From: Carpediemonas membranifera
Taxonomy: Eukaryota; Fornicata
Assembly: GCA_019828565.1 (NCBI GenBank)
Contig: JAHDYR010000005.1
Coordinates: 1,240,001-1,304,000, forward strand
Direction of reading: 5' to 3'
Length of the DNA stretch: 64,000 nucleotides
The first letter of the stretch is position 1. Each line of letters opens with the position of its first letter. Below the pieces are notes generated by a model, which saw nothing but the letters and a program-made list of their open reading frames with translations, made no database searches and had not been told where the DNA came from. A program made the translations under genes and the position numbers. Below, one piece after another: positions 60,670 through 64,000 of the stretch.

Positions 60670-61923
60670 ATGAAGCAATTCACGACTAATGATCCAGAAA
60701 GCGCAATCCAGGCGCTCGCGGATTACACCACTGCAATTATCCACGAGAGAAACCCAACTTCTTTCATCCAAACGCTCACAGCGGACACGGTCGCGAAGTT
60801 AAAGCGTGATTGGCGTCCGACAGCGAAACTTCCCACTCTTGAGAGCCTCCAGACCTCCATTATGTCTGACGCCGAAGCCCGAGCTCAGGCCCGTTCGGAC
60901 GAGGCTCCGCAAGCTATATCCCACAATCCCACCGCAGATGCAATCGCCAAGCGTTTCGCTGCTGCCTTTGAGGCGGCCTGCAAGCGAGCGCAGTACGCAG
61001 AGTGTGTGCGGGTCTCTTCAAACTTCAAGGACCCGGCCCTCACCAGCCTGACAAAGGAGTCAATCTCGGCAGAGATACAACGCGCAATCCCGGAGGCCAC
61101 TGAGAAGGCCAGGGCATTCATCACCTCGTACATGAAGGACCCCGCGGCCAACAGATGGTCCGACCTCTTCAGCGCCGCAACCCCGACTGTCCCCGTGCCT
61201 GACGGGACCGACATGACACTCCCAGATTTCTCTGACAAGGTCCCGGAGCCCACCATAGATGAGAAGCCCGACCTGGCCGCCTGGCCAAAGCGTGCTGATT
61301 TCCCCGACGTTTACGCTTACCTCCGCGCCGAGGCAAAGGCGATCATCCCCTACATCGTTTATACGCTCCTACCGACCCTCGACATGGGATCGAGACTGAA
61401 GATGGTGCGCGACAAGGCATACGGCCTTAGATTCTTCGGCCCAGCCGTCGAGCACCGACTCGCCGTCTTCAAGCTACGTAGGATCCTCAACGCTTACGAT
61501 CCATGCGTCCCAGACATCGAGGCACTAACCTACAACTCTACCGAGCGCTTACTGGGGTCGATCTTCCTCAAGGGCTATAGCAAGGACGCCGAGGCTCTTT
61601 ACGAGGACATCATCAAGGACCCAGCCGAGTCAATCGACGATCTTCTTTCTCGCCTCGAGAACCTCGACGTCGATCACGACGAACGCGTTATTGTCCCGTG
61701 GCGGGCGTTCGCGGTAACATCCCAACCCGCCGACCAGAAAGACAGTGGCCGTCGCGCCCCTGGCAAGCAAAAGCCGACAGTACTGCCCCATACAAGCGAT
61801 CCCTATCTCCAGTTCAAAGACAAGCACAAGTATGCCATCCCACAGCACTTCAACAAGTGGTGCAAGTCTCATGGGTGGAACAGTAACCATACGACAGAGT
61901 CATGCAGGTTCCTCGCACGGTAG
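60670..61923 (+). CDS. gag: Ty3/gypsy element G3 gag
   Basis: 417 residues (MKQFTTNDPESAIQAL). Helical capsid-like region (ERLLGSIFLKGYSKDAEALYEDII, DSIDDLLSRLENLDVDHDERV) and a C-terminal CCHC-like knuckle (WCKSHGWNSNHTTESC). Stops at TAG 61921-61923. The same frame continues without another stop into pol, so expression of pol by UAG readthrough is possible. No LTR upstream; 60606-60669 separates it from DIRS-b. Confidence 0.75.
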   Translation: MKQFTTNDPESAIQALADYTTAIIHERNPTSFIQTLTADTVAKLKRDWRPTAKLPTLESLQTSIMSDAEARAQARSDEAPQAISHNPTADAIAKRFAAAFEAACKRAQYAECVRVSSNFKDPALTSLTKESISAEIQRAIPEATEKARAFITSYMKDPAANRWSDLFSAATPTVPVPDGTDMTLPDFSDKVPEPTIDEKPDLAAWPKRADFPDVYAYLRAEAKAIIPYIVYTLLPTLDMGSRLKMVRDKAYGLRFFGPAVEHRLAVFKLRRILNAYDPCVPDIEALTYNSTERLLGSIFLKGYSKDAEALYEDIIKDPAESIDDLLSRLENLDVDHDERVIVPWRAFAVTSQPADQKDSGRRAPGKQKPTVLPHTSDPYLQFKDKHKYAIPQHFNKWCKSHGWNSNHTTESCRFLAR

Positions 61924-64000
61924 AAGGGCAACCAGTCCAAGGGCACCTCCGGCTCCTCTCAGCCGCGGAAGAACGACCAGAAGCAGACCAGCGGTACGCA
62001 GTCCGACCGTCGGGCCGGCAACATGTTCCTGAGGGACTCCTCAAAGCTTCGCAACTCGCGCGGCCAGCGCGACGTCCATGAAGTCGACAACAACGCCTCA
62101 GATGACGCCGAGTCCGAGGACGAAGGTGACGTCTATGAGGTGGGGGCTGTTGAGATCGACAACGACCCCATCAACGTCCCGGCCACGATCAACGGTGTCC
62201 AAATCAAGACGAAGTTCGATATCGGAGCCTGCGTCTCAGTCATCTCGGAGCCCGCACTAGCGAAGGTCCCGAATTACCAGCTCATCGACACCTCAGTCGA
62301 GCTCTTCGGCGCCGGCGACGAGGTCATCTCCATCGGTAAGGCCGCAAAGGTCGACATCACTCTCCCGTCTATCGATGGCAAGACCGTGCAGGCCACCGCA
62401 TTGCTGATGGTGATCCGCGCCAAACGCCGAAAGGTCCTGATCGGCCGCGACCTCCTCAGAAGGTTGGGCTACCTCATGAACGACAGACTGCTGATCCCGT
62501 CATCCGCCACCATCTCCGACAACGACAATCTGCCTCCACACCCGTATCTCGACTCCTGCACAGATGAGATTGATGTTGATAACGAGTTGAAGAAGGTCCG
62601 AATCCCTTACGATGACAATCCAGACCTCACTAAGTGGCTCGAAGGCTTCCTATACGAACGCCGCGAGCTCTTCGGCGAGCTGCCAGAGGACGGCAGCGAG
62701 TTGCGTCCACACAAGATCACCCTGAAGCCTGGCGACCACAGGCTCCCGAAGGCAAGACCACGCCCCCTTAAGGGTTCCCAAGCGTCCAGCGCCGCCGCTG
62801 AAATCGACAAGATGCTCCAACAAAAAGTCATCCGCCCAAGTGACTCGCCGTACTCATCCCCACACGTGATGGCGAAGAAGAAGAACGGTGAGGACAGGTT
62901 CTGCGTCGCGTATAACGTTCTGAATGAAGCCACCGAAGACGATCGCTACCCGACACCAGATATCCGCTCCTTCGTCCATGAGGCAAGCGGCTGCTCACTC
63001 TTCGGCACGCTCGACCTCCGAAGCGGCTACTGGCAGCAACGTATGGACCCCGACAGCGTCTCACTCACCGCCTTCACTATCCCAGGCGGTCATTACGAGT
63101 TTCTTCGTACCCCCTTCGGGCTCAAGAATGCCCCGGCCAAGTTCCAGAGAGCGATGGACGAGGTGTTGGAAGACTGCAAGAGCTCCAAAGCCTACGTCGA
63201 CGATATCTTCACTTACTCGCACACGGAGGAAGAGTTCAAGAGCGCCATCACGGATCTCTTCGATCATCTACTGGCGGCCAACGTCAGACTGAAGGCCGAC
63301 AAGTGTGCCCTCGGCCTCTCCGAGGTTGAGGTGTGCGGCTTCATCGTTAACGAGATGGGCAGATCCGTTGCCCCCGCTCGAGTCCAGGCCATCCGCGACC
63401 TCTTTCCTCCGACCACCACGTCGGAACTCCGTCGATCCCTCGGCAAGTTCAACTACTTGTCGAATTACATTCCCCATCTCGCCGACGCCGCAGCACCTCT
63501 CAACCGGCTGCTTAAGGGCTCTCCGGGGAAGTCGTCCCCCGTGGCCTGGGGCGCCGAGCAGGACGCCGCTTTCGCTAAGCTAAACTATGAAAGATCTGGT
63601 CACCGAACACACGGCGCTCGCCCTCCCAGACTTAGACAAGCCCTGGACCTTGGAGACCGATGCCTCCTCAGTAGCGATCGGCGGGGTCCTCTGGCAGGGC
63701 GAAGGAGTTGAGAAGGTTCCCCTCGCCTTTTATTCCAAGACCTTGGACGAGACTCAGCAAAGGTGGTCGACCGTCGAACAGGAGCTTTACGCGATCATCC
63801 ACTGTGTAACTCGACCGGAGTTCTCAGCCCTCCTTAAGATTAAGCCGTTCTCTCTCAGAACCGATCACCGGAACCTTATTTGGCTCCTGAGAAAGACGGA
63901 CGAGGAGGGCACGAAAAAGCTTACTCGCTGGCGCCTGACAATGACCGAATACCCCTACTCCATCGCCCACATCAAGGGCGTCCACAATGTCGTCGCCGAC
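61924..64000 (+). CDS. pol: Ty3/gypsy element G3 pol (protease, RT, RNase H), runs off the window
   Basis: In frame with gag after the TAG; first Met at 62023 (MFLRDSSK). Protease with KFDIGACVSVIS (DIGA instead of the usual DSGA) and VLIGRDLL. RT: FCVAYNVLNEATEDD, TLDLRSGYWQQRM, TPFGLKNAPAKFQ, AYVDDIFTYS, VCGFIVNEMG. A one-base shift near 63580 leads to RNase H (LETDASSVAIGGVL, WSTVEQELYAII, RTDHRNLIWLL) up to the window end. The integrase must lie beyond 64000. Active-site residues are conserved apart from the protease variant. Confidence 0.88.

Overview
This window is a repeat-dominated piece of a eukaryotic genome, most likely a free-living protist. Genes are moderately GC-rich, densely packed and use the standard stop codons. 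The two introns I can support are only 30 and 34 nt long. A head-to-tail array of R2-type retrotransposons recalls the telomeric Genie arrays of Giardia, so a metamonad of the Carpediemonas/fornicate kind is my best guess; this is inference. Nearly everything in the window belongs to a mobile element, and elements are nested in one another.

Layout, left to right. 498-2557 (-): 3' part of a Ty3/gypsy pol gene. 2558-22437: a large terminal-inverted-repeat (TIR) DNA element, here called A. It carries HEPN-like, SET, OTU-protease-like and protein-kinase cargo genes, an assembly gap (13842-13941), and at its right end a module of transposase-like gene, zinc-finger gene and small coiled-coil gene. 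22438-31523: a tandem array of R2/Genie-like retrotransposons inserted in a tRNA-His gene, the intact tRNA-His (31524-31598) closing the array. About 31620-36311: a DIRS-like tyrosine-recombinase element plus terminal fragments of a second DIRS family. 36312-47060: a Ty3/gypsy element (G2) split by a second TIR element, B (38524-45314). 47103-58545 (-): an unidentified gene with a 34-nt intron, split by a third TIR element, C (47463-57756). 59232-60605 (-): a truncated DIRS element. 60670-64000: a third gypsy element (G3) running off the window, with an in-frame UAG between gag and pol.

The main new-looking system is the family A/B/C. All three begin CATRCWGTCAA and are flanked by 2-bp target duplications where this can be tested (B and C). 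The terminal 56-75 bp TIRs are built from family-specific short palindromes. A and B share a mirror-image core: a gene with D, ADHPAM and PPIMH motifs reminiscent of TNP2/Plavaka (CACTA-like) transposases, a divergently transcribed double-zinc-finger gene 47-66 bp away, and a small gene with an FIDSR motif converging on it. A and C add cargo of eukaryotic regulatory type (HEPN, OTU, SET, kinase, a PIWI-like fragment), several sharing a C-terminal CxxCG zinc-binding module. Many reading frames are broken by single-base changes in homopolymers; comparison of tandem copies suggests that a large share are residual sequencing errors.
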